Shown here piece by piece: positions 23,181 to 34,451 of a stretch of 64,000 nucleotides of DNA. The translations under genes and the position numbers were made by a program. This DNA comes from Diogma glabrata. Lineage: Eukaryota > Arthropoda > Insecta > Diptera > Cylindrotomidae. The number at the start of each line of letters is the position of its first letter. Positions within the stretch are counted from its first letter, which is position 1. Under the pieces are notes generated by a model, which was not told where the DNA came from, made no database searches, and saw only the letters and a list, made by a program, of their open reading frames with translations. The stretch covers positions 160,361,209-160,425,208 of the forward strand of contig OY856188.1 in NCBI GenBank assembly GCA_963693315.1, given 5' to 3'.

Positions 23181-25763
23181 AGGTAGAAATAAAATTAAAA
23201 GAAGACAAGATGTACAACGTGACTCCACGAAGATTAAGTCATTACGAAAGGGAAGAACTAAACAAGATTTTGAAATACATGTTTTGAAGAAGACGAAGAA
23301 GAAGGATAACTCGTTGAGGATGTGTGTTAATTATAAACAATTGAATCAGTCGAAAGAAATCATTTCCCATTACCGATTATTGAAGACATATTACCAAAGT
23401 TACATAATAAAAAGTATTTCACGTCAATAGATTTGAAAAACGGATTCTATCATGTGGACATCGCAGAGTTTTCCAAAAAATATACGTCGTTTATAACAGA
23501 AGATGGACAATATGAATTCAACAAGTTACCTTTCGGTTATGCAAACGCTCCACATGCGTTCGTTAGATATATTTACAGAGTATTGGTAGATTTAATTAAA
23601 GACGGTTCCATCGTAGTCTTCATTGATGATATACTATTGGCGACAGCTACGATAGAGGAACACTTGGGAATTTTAAAGAACTTACTAATGGTATTATCAG
23701 ATAATCATGTTCAATTACAAATGAATAAATGTCAATTTTTGAAAACACATATAGAGTATCTAGGATACCATGTGTCACACAATCAGATTAGCCCTAGCGA
23801 CAAACATGTAATTGCAGTCAAAGAGTACCCAGTACCAACTAGTACTAAAAGTCTTCATAGATTTATTGGACTTATAAGTTACTTTAGAAAGTTTATTGCC
23901 AATTTTAATTCTATAGCTTCTCCATTATACGATTTATTGAAAAACGATAAAGACTTTAGTTTTTCTCAGAAGCACTATGAATCATTCGAAAGATTGAAAG
24001 ACGCTTTGATACGTCAACCGATTTTGTCAATTTATTCCCCATTGGCGGAGACTCAACTTTACACGGATGCATCAACTTCCGGATTTGGAAGTATTCTGGT
24101 TCAAAAACAAAATGACGGCAAATTTCACCCGATCATGTATTTTAGTCGTAAGACTACAGGGCCAGAGACGAAATTACACAGTTTAGAATTAGAAACCTTA
24201 GCCATAGTGTATAGCCTTCAAAGATTTAGACCTTATTTATTTGGAATACACTTCACTATATTCACAGACTGTAATTCACTTAAAATGACTTTAAGTAAAA
24301 AGGATGTCAATGCTAAAATAGCCAGATGGGCTCTTTTCATTGAACAATTTGATTTCGAGATTTTACATCGTCCAGGCGAACGGATGAAACACGTAGACGC
24401 CTTAAGTAGAGTTAATATTTTAGTTGTTGAGGATCATTGTAGTGGAAATGAGGTAGATGCACTTTACGTTAGCCAGTGTAGAGATTTTAGAATTAAAACT
24501 TTAATAGAAAAAGTAGATAAAAAGGAAATAGAAGGTTACGAAGTTAGGGAAGGAATCCTTTATCGTAAAGAGAACAATAAATTGTTATTCTACGTACCGG
24601 AACAAATGATTAATTCTGTTTTGTATAGATTTCATAACGAACTGGGACATTTCGGTATTGATAAGGTTTGCGAACTTATTAAAAGGTCTTTCTTTTTCCC
24701 AAAAATGCGAGAGGTTGTATCGGAACATCTTAAGAACTGTGTTACGTGTATAGCATTTAATCCGAAGTACAGGAAAGATAGAGAACCATTAAGAAGTATC
24801 AAAAAAGGAGAAATTCCATTCAATACCATCCATATTGATCATTTGGGACCATTAAGTTTGACTAAGGGAAAGAATAATTACGTTTTAGCGGTCATAGATG
24901 GTTTTACCAAATTCCTAAAAATATACCCGACTAAGTCTACGGATACTAAGGAAGTTATGAAACACTTGAAAGGTTATATTATAGCTTATTCTGCGCCTAC
25001 TAGAATTATATCGGATAGGGGATCTGCGTTTACTTCGAAATCTTTCGAGAAGTTTGTCAATGATCACGGGATAAAACATTCAATGATAGCGACGGCATGT
25101 CCTCAAGCCAACGGTCAGATGGAACGCTACAATAGAACTTTAGTTCCATTGTTGAGCAAACTAGTTAGTGAAAAGAACGAGGATTGGGATGTAGTTTTAA
25201 CAGAGGCTGAATTTTTATTGAATAACACCTGGAATAGTGCAATAGGAGATATCCCTGCAAAGCTTTTATTTGGAATTTGTCAGAAACGGAAAATAAAAGA
25301 AGGTTTAATAGAATACGTAGAGAATATAAATAAAGAAGATGATAGGAATTTAGAAAAGATTAGAGAAGAGGCTAGTAATAAAATAAAGAGACAGGCTAAA
25401 TATAATGAAAAGTATCATGATGCTCTTTGTAAGAAGAAAGTTACTTTTCAAGAAAATGAGTTAGTGATGATAAGAAATTTTATCGGAGCTAAATAAGATG
25501 GACAATTTAGAGGACCGCATAAAGTGAAAAAGGTGTTGGATCAGGATCGATACATTGTTACCGACATTGATGGATATCAAGTATCTCAAAGGAGATTTGA
25601 GGGAATTTTTGACGTAAATAACATGAAAAGATACACTAAACTGATAGAGTCGGAAAAAGATAACGACAACATCGAAGATAACCCGGAAGACGAACCACAG
25701 TACGAAGAGGTAGAGTTTTTAGATAGTGAGGATGAGGAGGAGAGTTTACTCGCGAAGAATTAA
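23181..25763 (+). pseudogene. Gypsy-B pol: RT, RNase H and integrase, broken
   Basis: The first part of RT (23181-23432) is shifted and shortened: the segment between ILKYMF and SLRMCVNYKQL lacks the usual linker, and at least two frame changes follow. From 23433 the frame is open for 687 codons: RT with LPFGYANAPHAF and VFIDDIL (F-I-D-D in place of Y-x-D-D), RNase H (LYTDASTSGFG, HSLELETLAIV) and integrase with zinc domain and DDE (IHIDHLGPL, ISDRGSAF, GQMERYNRT). A TAA at 25494-25496 interrupts the C-terminal GPY-like region, which continues in the same frame to 25763 with an acidic tail. It has clear family structure but several lesions, so it is non-functional as assembled. Confidence 0.86.
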
Positions 25764-25998
25764 AACAAAATGATTATTAAAGTGAATTATCTCTGGTAAA
25801 AAAAATAATAAATTTATTTTAGATATTGGAATATAATAAATATAAAACTAGTATTAGAAATATTTTATATACGCTTTTAAAATTAATGAATTAAAAAATT
25901 TTAGTTTTGCTACTATGGAAAAAAAACAAATGTTTGTAGAATTAAAGAATAAAGTAGTTTGAACTATCGAGTCGATAGTCCAGTCAGGATGGTCGAGC

Positions 25999-26288
25999 TG
26001 TAAGCTTGAATTTAATAAATAATAATAATAACATAAATATAAAATAAGAGAGGGCACTAGAGGAAGATAAAAAGATACTTTTATCTAAATAAGAATACTG
26101 TCAAATTAAATGAATTAAGGCACGTGCAGATAGACACATATAGATTAAGAAATATGGTGTAACGTGATAGACGATCTCCATGTTGTAAAAATATAATAAA
26201 TGTTTGTATACCATCTTTGGAATTAATAAATTGTTTTATTGAGTTTATCGGCATTAAGAATAGTGAAGATTAAAATTAGAAGTTTAAA
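25999..26288 (+). repeat. 3' LTR of Gypsy-B
   Basis: Direct repeat of 21317-21599, followed by the CACG duplication. The stretch 25764-25998 between pol and this LTR holds no gene; a short purine-rich stretch AGGATGGTCGAGC precedes it. Confidence 0.9.
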
Positions 26289-26906
26289 CACGTGACAGTT
26301 TCTGAACCAGAAACAATTAAATTTTAATTGTTTCTGGTCCAGACAAAACAGACGAATTTTCAGTTTCTGTTTCTGTTTCTAAATTAGGTTTCTGTTTCTG
26401 TTGCTGTCAAATTTGTATGAAATTCGGTTTCTGTTTCTGTTTTATGTGAATGCACGGCTTTACCAGTTATTATCGTTGATTTGTTTATCTGTTTGTAAAC
26501 AGGCTGGTATTACAATGTATCGTGCGTTCATCCAATTATAAGTATGATTTAATTCTAATGGATGGCGCATAAATCAATTAAAAAGTCAAAATGTATTTAA
26601 TTTTAAGACTAAACCTAAACGTATAAAAAATTATTATTTTTTTTTCAATCGAGACGATTCGAATCATTAACTTCTTCGGGTTTGCATTCATGCAAAGTAA
26701 AATTATAGTTTAAATATTTTAAAATGTTATCTTAAATTTAAATTTTGTAGTGTTAAGTGAGTTTTTCACAAATTTATATGTATTTTCGAATTTCGTTATA
26801 CCAATGAGTATTAAAGTAAAGTTGTAATAAATTAAAAATTTTCGTGAGTTTTGTTATATGCAGTGTGGGTGATGCCGTCATTTTGTTTTCAAGGTTTGTC
26901 GGCTAG

Positions 26907-27506
26907 GGGTGTGTTCGTAAATTCTACATTGTAACAATCTTGTTAACAATGACATACAGATAGCGTTCTTAAATCTATATTGTAACAACAACCACGTGCT
27001 TTTCAGCGTTCATAAATTATTTTAACATTGTTACGAGCGTCAGTTTTAATCCTAGTTTGAACCTCCTCTAGAAGTATCATATTGAGAAATAGTTAAGAAA
27101 TTAAACAAAACAATAAGCAAATATAAAAAAAATAACGAATTATCAAATTGTAGAAACTTTTGATGAAAATGGCAACAGGTCTCAATGTATTGTTGATATA
27201 AGCGAAATTGGTAAGCATTTTATCATTTTTTAATATTTAAAAAAATAAATAAATATATAATTTAAAAAAAATATTTTTGTTATAAATTTATTTGTATTAT
27301 TATTTTTGGTGTGTTTTATTTAACGATCTTTTTATTTTAGGAAAATATTCATATGTTATGGATGATAGCGCTGATACAGATTTTTTTGACGTTTATAATT
27401 ATTGTATTTTTTGACGTTAATAACAATTTGATTGTAAGCAAATAATGATAAATTTACAATGACAAATTTAACATTGTTCTACAATGTAGAGTTTACGAAC
27501 ACACTC
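26907..27506. mobile_element. Harb-N2: small Harbinger-like element in BEL-1 3' LTR
   Basis: Present here and absent from the 5' LTR, where GGCTAGTTTTGATGG is continuous (near 3420). Inverted ends: GGGTGTGTTCGTAAATTC on the left, and on the right the inverse of GAGTGTGTTCGTAAACTC. A TAG target is followed on the right by a CAG/AG remnant, so the end is uncertain by one or two bases. A 3-bp target and GGGTGTGTTCG ends fit PIF/Harbinger. Length is about 600 bases, without transposase. Internal ACAATGTAG/TTGTAACAAT inverted motifs lie near both ends. A possible two-exon coding remnant is described separately. Confidence 0.75.
27138..27414 (+). pseudogene. Two-exon coding remnant inside Harb-N2
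   Basis: An open stretch 27138-27210 is followed by GTAAGC at 27211 and, after a pyrimidine-rich run, TTTATTTTAG ending at 27340. Joining at those sites keeps the frame open to a TGA at 27412-27414, adding an acidic peptide with MDDSADTDFF. Good donor, good acceptor and an open frame suggest the terminal exons of a gene once carried by the full-length transposon. It is too short to identify. Confidence 0.35.
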
Positions 27507-27554
27507 AGTTTTGATGGCTATTAAATTGTTTTCTGTTGCAGGCAATACATCTTG

Positions 27555-29570
27555 CACAAATATTTCAATTATTCAGCTGACTTCAACGAGAATATGCATT
27601 ACTTCGATTGATCTTCATAAGGTTGACTTCATCGAAATTGTTATAACCAGTTAGCCGTTATTAACACTGAAATATATAAGCATATTGATTATTCAGCTGA
27701 CGTCATCAAGAATATATAGTATTTCGATTCATCTTCGTAATTATCATTTTGAAAACAGCTGAATTCTTCGTTAATAGCACAGTTGTATACTTCGTTTCTG
27801 TGATTTTAAAACTAAGGTTGACTTCATCGAAATTATTATAATCAGTCACCGTTATTAATACTGAAATTTATAAGCATATTAATTATTCAGCTGACGTCAT
27901 CAATAATATGCAGTACTTCGATTAATCTTCGTAACTATCATTTTGAAAACAACTGAATTCTTCGTCAATAGCACAGTTGTATACTTCGTTTCTGTGATTT
28001 TATAAATAAGGTTGACTTCATCGAAATTATTATAATCAGTCACCGTTATTAATCCTGAAATTTATAAGCATATTAATTATTCAGCTGACGTCATCAATAA
28101 TATGCAGTACTTCGATTAATCTTCGTAATTATCATTTTGAAAACAACTGAATTCTTCGTCAATAGCACAGCTGTATACTTCGTTTCTGTGATGTTATAAA
28201 TAAGGTTGACTTCATCGAAATTATTATAATCAGTCACCGTTATTAATACTGAAATTTATAAGCATATTAATTATTCAGCTGACGTCATCAATAATATGCA
28301 GTACTTCGATTAATCTTCGTAATTATCATTTTGAAAACAACTGAATTCTTCGTTAATAATACAGTTGTATACTTCGTTTCTGTGATTTTATTAATAAGGT
28401 TGACTTCATCGAAATTGTTATAATCAGTCACCGTTATTAATACTGAAATTTATAAGCATATTGATTATTCAGCTGACGTCATCAAGAACATGCAGTACTT
28501 CGATTCATCTTCGTAATTATCATTTTGAAAACAACTGAATTCTTCGTTAATAATACAGTTGTATACTTCGTTTCTGCGATTTTATAAATAAGGTTGACTT
28601 CATCGAAATCGTTATAATCAGTCACTGTTATTAATACTGAAATTTATAAGCATATTAATTATTCAGCTGACGTCATCAAGAATGTGCAGTACTTCGATTA
28701 ATCTTCGTAATTATCATTTTGAAAACAACTGAATTCTTCGTTAAAAGCACAGTTGTATACTTCGTTTCTGCGATTTTATAAATAAGGTTGACTTCATCGA
28801 AATTATTATAATCAGTCACTGTTATTAATACTGAAATTTATAAGCATATTAACTATTCAGTTGACGTCATCAAGAATGTGCAGTACTTCGATTAATCTTC
28901 GTAATTATCATTTTGAAAACAACTGAATTCTTCAATAATAGTACAGTTGTATACTTCGTTTCTGTGATTTTATAAATAAAGTTGACTTCATCGAAATTAT
29001 TATAAGCAGTCAACCGTTATCAATATTGAAATTTATAAGCATGTTAATTATTCAGCTGACGCCATCGAGAGAATGCAGTACTTCGATTGATCTTCGTATT
29101 TATCATTTTTTAAAAGCAACTGAATTCGTCGCTAATATTGCAGTTGCGTACTTTGGTTCTATCATATTTACAAATAAATTTAAAGTCATCAAGATTGTTA
29201 TAATCAGTCAGTCATAATCAGTCCTAAAATTCATAAGCATATTATTGTACAGCTGACTTCATCGAGAATATACAGTACTTCGATTTATCTTCATAAAGTT
29301 GACGTCATCGAAATTATTATAAGCAGTCAACCGTTATCAATATTGAAATTTATAATATACAACACTTCGATTGATCTTCGTATTAACCAACCACATTTTC
29401 AAGAACATTGCAATTGTTATTTCGTATACGTGATTTCTTCCATCAAACTGACTTCATCAAAACCATCACCACAGTCAACCACTATAAACATTGTAGTTTA
29501 CAAGAGTTTTATTGTTCAGCTGACGTCATCCAATATATAATACTTTCGATTGAGCTTCGTATCTATTAAC
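27555..29570 (+). promoter_or_regulatory. LTR tandem array with CRE octamers (3' copy)
   Basis: Same array as in the 5' LTR. Perfect TGACGTCA octamers start at 27698, 27892, 28086, 28280, 28474, 28668, 28862, 29300 and 29521. The first seven are spaced exactly 194 bases apart. Most read CAGCTGACGTCATC. Confidence 0.72.
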
Positions 29571-30363
29571 AAATAATTTGAAAAAAACCAGCTGGATTCC
29601 ATATCATTGCAGTATTCATCACTGGTTGAATTTCATATCTGAATTTTAAAGGGATTTCAACCAGGTTCGTTACGAATATATAGTCAGTCTACATTAATCG
29701 TTGATTCATCGTCGGTTATTTTGGGTACATCATCGTCATACATCAATCATTTTCACCACTGACTTAAATAGAGGTGAAACCGTGCTGCGGAAATAATCTT
29801 CGATTCATACAGTCCACTACATCGCTAGACAACCGGCCGCAACAGTAATGTTTGCTATTTTTTCTAAGTAAACATAATTTTATAGTTTTAATAAATATTC
29901 GTTTATCGGATTTCGACTTCCGTTTTAAATATTATCGAATAAGTATTTTTGATTCAAAGTTACATGAATTTTTATGTAAAAGAAGTAGAATAAGTTTTGA
30001 TGGGAATATCGTTTAATGAGTTTATTTTAGTAAAATTTGCTTATCGATGAAGTTTGTTTGATTAGATATTTTTGTTGTAGTGTGACAATGGGGCTTATGA
30101 TTGAAAACGCGTGGAAAACGTAAACGTCGATGAAACGTGAAACGTAGTCTATTGGTATGATTGAAAACGCGTGACAAACGTTTTATTTCGAACTTATTTT
30201 TTTGTATGATTGAAAACGCGTGATATCCGTTTCTTGTACAAAATTGAAACGTAAGATTAGGCTTGCGTTTAGAATAATTTTAAAACTTAAAAATGTAAGT
30301 TTATCTTTTTATTTATTAATTTTGAGTGAAAAATGAACAATGTTTTAAATTTTAAGCACATTT

Positions 30364-31055
30364 ATAGCTAGTAGTTATTCGCGCTATATAGTACAGTTAC
30401 AGTATTAAGGGTTTGCAATTTTACTGTATTTACTCTACTCCATAAGCTAGTCATTCTCGCTTAAATATTTCTAATTGAGTATTTACGCACAAATCTTCAT
30501 TCAAAGAATATAATGTTGCTTATATTTATTTCATTTAGAGATAGATATTCCTCAAAACAAAATGAATAACATTCATTTATCTTAGTAAAGATTCATTGAT
30601 ATTTTAACTTTTATTTAACAATATAAGTTCATATTTGGCATTAACATCTGTTCTTTTATTTAACAATAATATAATCTGTGAACAGGAATTTTAAGTGTGT
30701 TATTTAATTTATAATAAAATGTTCTTCAACAATGGAACACAAATTAAATAAATATATCCATAATTAGGATAACCGTAATTCACTCATAATGAATTAACAA
30801 TAATAAAAAAGAACTGCTTAATATTAAATAGGCAACATTCTTTAACAAAGAATGATAATTATTTTCAATATTTTAATAAACATAAATCGACAGTTTAAAG
30901 AAAAACATTTTTCTAATATTCATAAAATTCGACTTATTGGAAAAACAGGAAAAATTATTCTAATAATGAAACTAAAACTTTTTGTTTTCATTTTTTTTAT
31001 CAACTACTTGATTGAAATTTTAAATCTAAATTTTTTAGTTTAAACATACGCCACA
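30364..31055 (-). repeat. 3' LTR of Mag-1
   Basis: Direct repeat of 35749-36444. The short ORF inside it is chance. Bases 31056-31202 between LTR and pol are non-coding with a purine tract and a poly-A run. Confidence 0.88.
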
Positions 31056-31202
31056 TACACCCCCTTACCAGTGATATTGATACATATAAATATCATGATA
31101 AAAAGGCGTTAACATAGTGTGACGTATAAAAGAAAATATACATTTGAAAAAAAAAAAAAATTGCAAATCTTGCATTAAAAACTTATTTCGTAAACAAAAA
31201 TT

Positions 31203-34200
31203 TTAATTTTGAAATTTGATAATTGATGTTAATAATTTAGAAGGTGGACGCGTTATTCGTCCAGACCTGGTAACAGAAGTTTGAGGTTGTAAATTAAATC
31301 GCACTGTTTTTTTAATTTTGATCGGAGTGCTCGAAATTAAAATTGAAGAAGGATCGGAGTTAGAGATATGATCCTGTTCCGTAGAATTCGAAACAGGTAT
31401 CGAAGAACAGTGCTGAGGAGAACTAGATATTATCGGCGAATGGTTGATCAGGGATCGTTCAGACTTAGTGCTATCCTGATAACTGGGTTTAAGTCTGTCG
31501 ATACTAACTTTAACCATTCTTCCTCTAATATCTATAGTGAAAGTTTTGTCATCACGATTGATGACGAGATAGGGTCCATCGTAGGGTTGTTGCAATGACC
31601 TTCGGACCGTGTCTACTCTGAGGAAAACGTGTGAGCAGGTTTTCAAATCATTGAAAACAAAAACGTTATCATTCGAGTGACGAGAAGAAGTAACAGGTCG
31701 GAGATTGTTGAACTGTAGCTTGAGGTTAGCTACAAAATCCGACTGTGGAACCAATGTCGTTTGCTCCGATAAAAAGTGTCCCGGCAAGTGTAAGGTTGCC
31801 ATACACTAATTCTGCGGAGGTAGATTTAAAATCTTCCCGAAAAGCTGTACGCAGTCCAAGAAGTATAGTCGGGAGAGTACGTGTCCAATCTTGTCGATCG
31901 TGACACATTATGGCCGCTTTCAATGTTCGATGAAAACGTTCGATTATGCCATTACATTTAGGATTATAAGCTGTGGTTCGTCGATGTTCGAAACCTAACA
32001 GCTTTGAAAGTTCAGAATATAGTTGTGATTCGAATTGTGACCCTCGATCGGTCACAATGAAAATTGGAACCCCGAAGCGAGATATCCACCCAGAATAAAC
32101 AGCAGTGGCTACAGTTGCAGCCGTAATTTCTGAGATCGGGATTGCTTCAGGCCATCTTGTGTATCTGTCGATCAGAGTTACACAATACCGTTGTCCTTCA
32201 GATGAAGGCATCGGTCCAATAATATCTAAATGAACTTCGGAAAATCGTTCTGAAGTTGAAGAATAATTAGATAGAGGAGATCGAGTGTGTCTTGAAACTT
32301 TTGATTTCTGACACTGTAAACAGTTTCGAGTCATTTCCCGGACATCTTTTTTTATTGACGGCCAGACCACGGCGTCAGTCAGTAATTTAATAGAAGCATT
32401 GATTCCGGGATGAGAAATGTTGTGCATTTGCACGAAAACGATTTGACGAAACTGTTTTGGAATAAATGGACGTAGTTTCCTCGTTGAAACGTCACAATAA
32501 ATAAATTTGTTATAGTCAAGGAATAGAGGAAACTGTTGGAATTTAAGCGTCGTGCTATTTTCCGAAAGTAGTTCCTTCAACTCTGAATCAGTAGCTTGAG
32601 CATCAGCAATTGCCGAATAGTCGATGCTCTCAGGTAGTTGGATTTGATCAATGCGTGACAAGGCGTCAGCAACAACATTGTCAATTCCAGAAATATGTCG
32701 AATGTCAGTTGTAAACTGGCTGATAAAATCCAGATGTCTAAATTGTCTAGGACTATCTTTGTCTGGATTTTGCGACAATGCATAAATTTAAGGTTTATGA
32801 TCCGTGAATAGGATAAAATTTCGCCCTTCTAGAAGGTAACGAAAGTGTTTAATGGCTAAATAAGCTGCCAAAAGTTGACGATCATAAGCGCTGTAGCGCT
32901 GTTGAGTTTCGGTTAGTCTAACCGAAAAGAAACTGAGAGGCTGCCATGAATCAGTGACCAGTTGTTGAACGACTGCACCAACTGCTTTGTCGGAAGCGTC
33001 GACCATAATAGCAAGTTGGGCATCTAGAGAAGGATGAGCGAGCATCGTAGCATCGCTGAGTTGTTTTTACAATTTGTAAAAGCTTGAAGAGAAGATTCTG
33101 ACCAGTTAATAGCTCGTTTGTCGTTCTTCTTTGAGCCTTTTAAGAAATCATTTAATATGGCTTGATCACCAGCAGCGTGAGGAATGAAACGTCGATAGAA
33201 ATTGATCATTCCAAGAAATTGACGTAGTTGTTTGACCATTTGAGGAGTGGGAAAATCGGAAATAACATCCACTCGTTCTTTCGTTGGTCTAATGCCGTTA
33301 AAATCAATGGTATGACCTAAGAAATTAATTTCGTGTTGTGCGAAGTTGCACTTGTTAAGGTTAATGATCATACCAGCATCTTGCAATTTTTGAAAGATGA
33401 CCTTAAGATGTCCTAAGTGTTCGACATAGGACTTAGATGCGACAAGTAGGTCGTCTAAATAGACGAAGCAGAAATCTAAACCACGTAAAATGGTGTGCAT
33501 ATGTCGCTGAAACGTTTGACCAGCGTCTTAAACCGAATCCCATTCGTGTGAGCTCGAAAAGTCCGAATGGTGTAGTGATAGCTGTCTTAGGAATATCAGA
33601 CGGCTCAATAGGAATTTGGTGGTAAGCTCGCACTAGGTCGATAGTCGAGAAAATAGTGCAACCTGCAAGTTGTTGCGAAAAATCCTGAAGAAAAGGAATG
33701 TTGTATTTGTCGGGGACTGTGACTTTATGTAAGCCACGGTAATCACCGCAAACACGAAAACCACCTGTTTTCTTTTCGACCAAGTGAAGTGGACTGGACC
33801 ATTGACTACTAGAGGGTCTACAGATTCCTTCTTCTAGCATATAGTCAAATTCAGTCTTTGCAGCTTTAAGTTTGTCAGCTGCTAGTCTGCGAGTTTTGCA
33901 GGAGACTGGTGGTCCAGTAGTTATAATCGCATGTGTCACATTGTGTTTCACAGCTGAAGAGAGACCCGAGTCAAAGGTCAATTCTTTGAACTCGTTTAAA
34001 AGCTCGTTAATTTCACGAGAAAATTTATCATTGATAAGAACGGACAATGAAGGAGTAGAGATAGGAGCTGTGACTGCTGATGTGAAAATACCAGACAGTG
34101 GGTCGATAATTCGTTTCTGTTTAATATCAATCAGAATACCGTATTTGTTCAAAAAGTCAGCGCCAATTATCGGAACAGAGACACTGGCGATGATGAAAGA

Positions 34201-34401
34201 ATGAACGAATGAACGTCGAAGACCTAAACTCAACGTTAAAGTTTTCGTCCCATAAGTAGACATGGTAGTAGAGTTTGCAGCAATAAGAGTGAAGTCTGAT
34301 TTCACACTGAGCTTCTGAGCGGAAGTAGCTGGAATTACCGATACCTCGGCACCGGTATCGATAAGAAATTTTAGATTTGTGATGGTATCATAAACCATCA
34401 A
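31203..34401 (-). pseudogene. Mag-1 pol: protease, RT, RNase H, integrase, frameshifted
   Basis: Read on the minus strand. From 34401: protease with [14 protein letters not shown], then RT ([40 protein letters not shown]). Near 33520 the frame shifts; RT continues 33500-33024 with [11 protein letters not shown]. Near 33040 it shifts again; RNase H (IMVDASDKAVGAVVQQL, FTDHKP) is at 33045-32788. After a stop, integrase runs 32778-31800 with its zinc domain ([13 protein letters not shown]) and DDE triad ([24 protein letters not shown]). A last shift near 31800 leads to the C-terminal part to 31203 (PYDGPYLVINRD). At least four breaks make it non-functional as assembled, although the catalytic residues are kept. 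Confidence 0.88.
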
Positions 34402-34451
34402 ACAGCAATTATTGTGGCAGTCACCGCATTCCGCTAAATGCGGCGAGCCAT

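Larger units (their letters stand above)
21317..26288 (+). mobile_element. Gypsy-B: Gypsy LTR element inside Harb-N1
   Basis: LTRs at 21317-21599 (283 bases) and 25999-26288 (290 bases), target duplication CACG at 21313-21316 and 26289-26292. By eye the LTRs have no substitution and differ only by a 7-base indel (ATAAGACTAG versus ATAAGAGAGGGCACTAG), so the insertion is very young. They start TGTAAGCTTG and end AGTTTAAA, not the usual CA. After the left LTR the sequence TTCAGAAGTGAGATTA resembles the tRNA-Leu-type primer site of Gypsy-A1. The gag and pol frames are broken in several places. Confidence 0.9.
20867..26459. mobile_element. Harb-N1: TTA-flanked inverted-repeat element carrying Gypsy-B
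   Basis: Ends AGCCGTGCATTCACATAAAA at 20867 and its inverse ending GCACGGCT at 26459. The 3-base duplication TTA lies at 20864-20866 and 26460-26462, against a single TTA in the 5' LTR at 2969-2971. A 3-bp TWA duplication suggests the PIF/Harbinger superfamily, though the superfamily call rests on that alone. Its own DNA (20867-21312 and 26293-26459) is about 0.6 kb, built of GTTTCTG/CAGAAAC repeats and internal palindromes such as GAAACTGAAAATTTTCAG. It has no coding capacity, so it is a MITE-like non-autonomous element. Confidence 0.8.
20574..29844 (+). repeat. 3' LTR of BEL-1 (split by two DNA elements)
   Basis: Matches the 5' LTR from TGTCAACACC to CCGCAACA. Interruptions relative to the 5' LTR: 20867-26459 with TTA duplicated, and about 26907-27506. 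Without them the length is about 3.07 kb. At the right end it lacks the hAT insertion found in the 5' LTR (single GTTACGAA near 29663). Confidence 0.93.
2673..29849 (+). mobile_element. BEL-1: BEL/Pao LTR retrotransposon with nested insertions
   Basis: The outer limits are the 5-base duplication GTAAT at 2673-2677 and 29845-29849. Inside it, both LTRs start TGTCAACACC and end GGCCGCAACA (5' LTR 2678-11726, 3' LTR 20574-29844). A 5-bp target duplication is usual for BEL/Pao. Gag, protease and the beginning of reverse transcriptase lie at about 12136-14451, and integrase at 18650-19903. The rest of reverse transcriptase and RNase H are missing or hidden by the gap and an insertion. After removing the insertions the LTRs are about 3.0 kb each, long for this superfamily. 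The copy is dead: gag is frameshifted near its start, pol is interrupted and a catalytic integrase Asp is lost. Confidence 0.93.
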
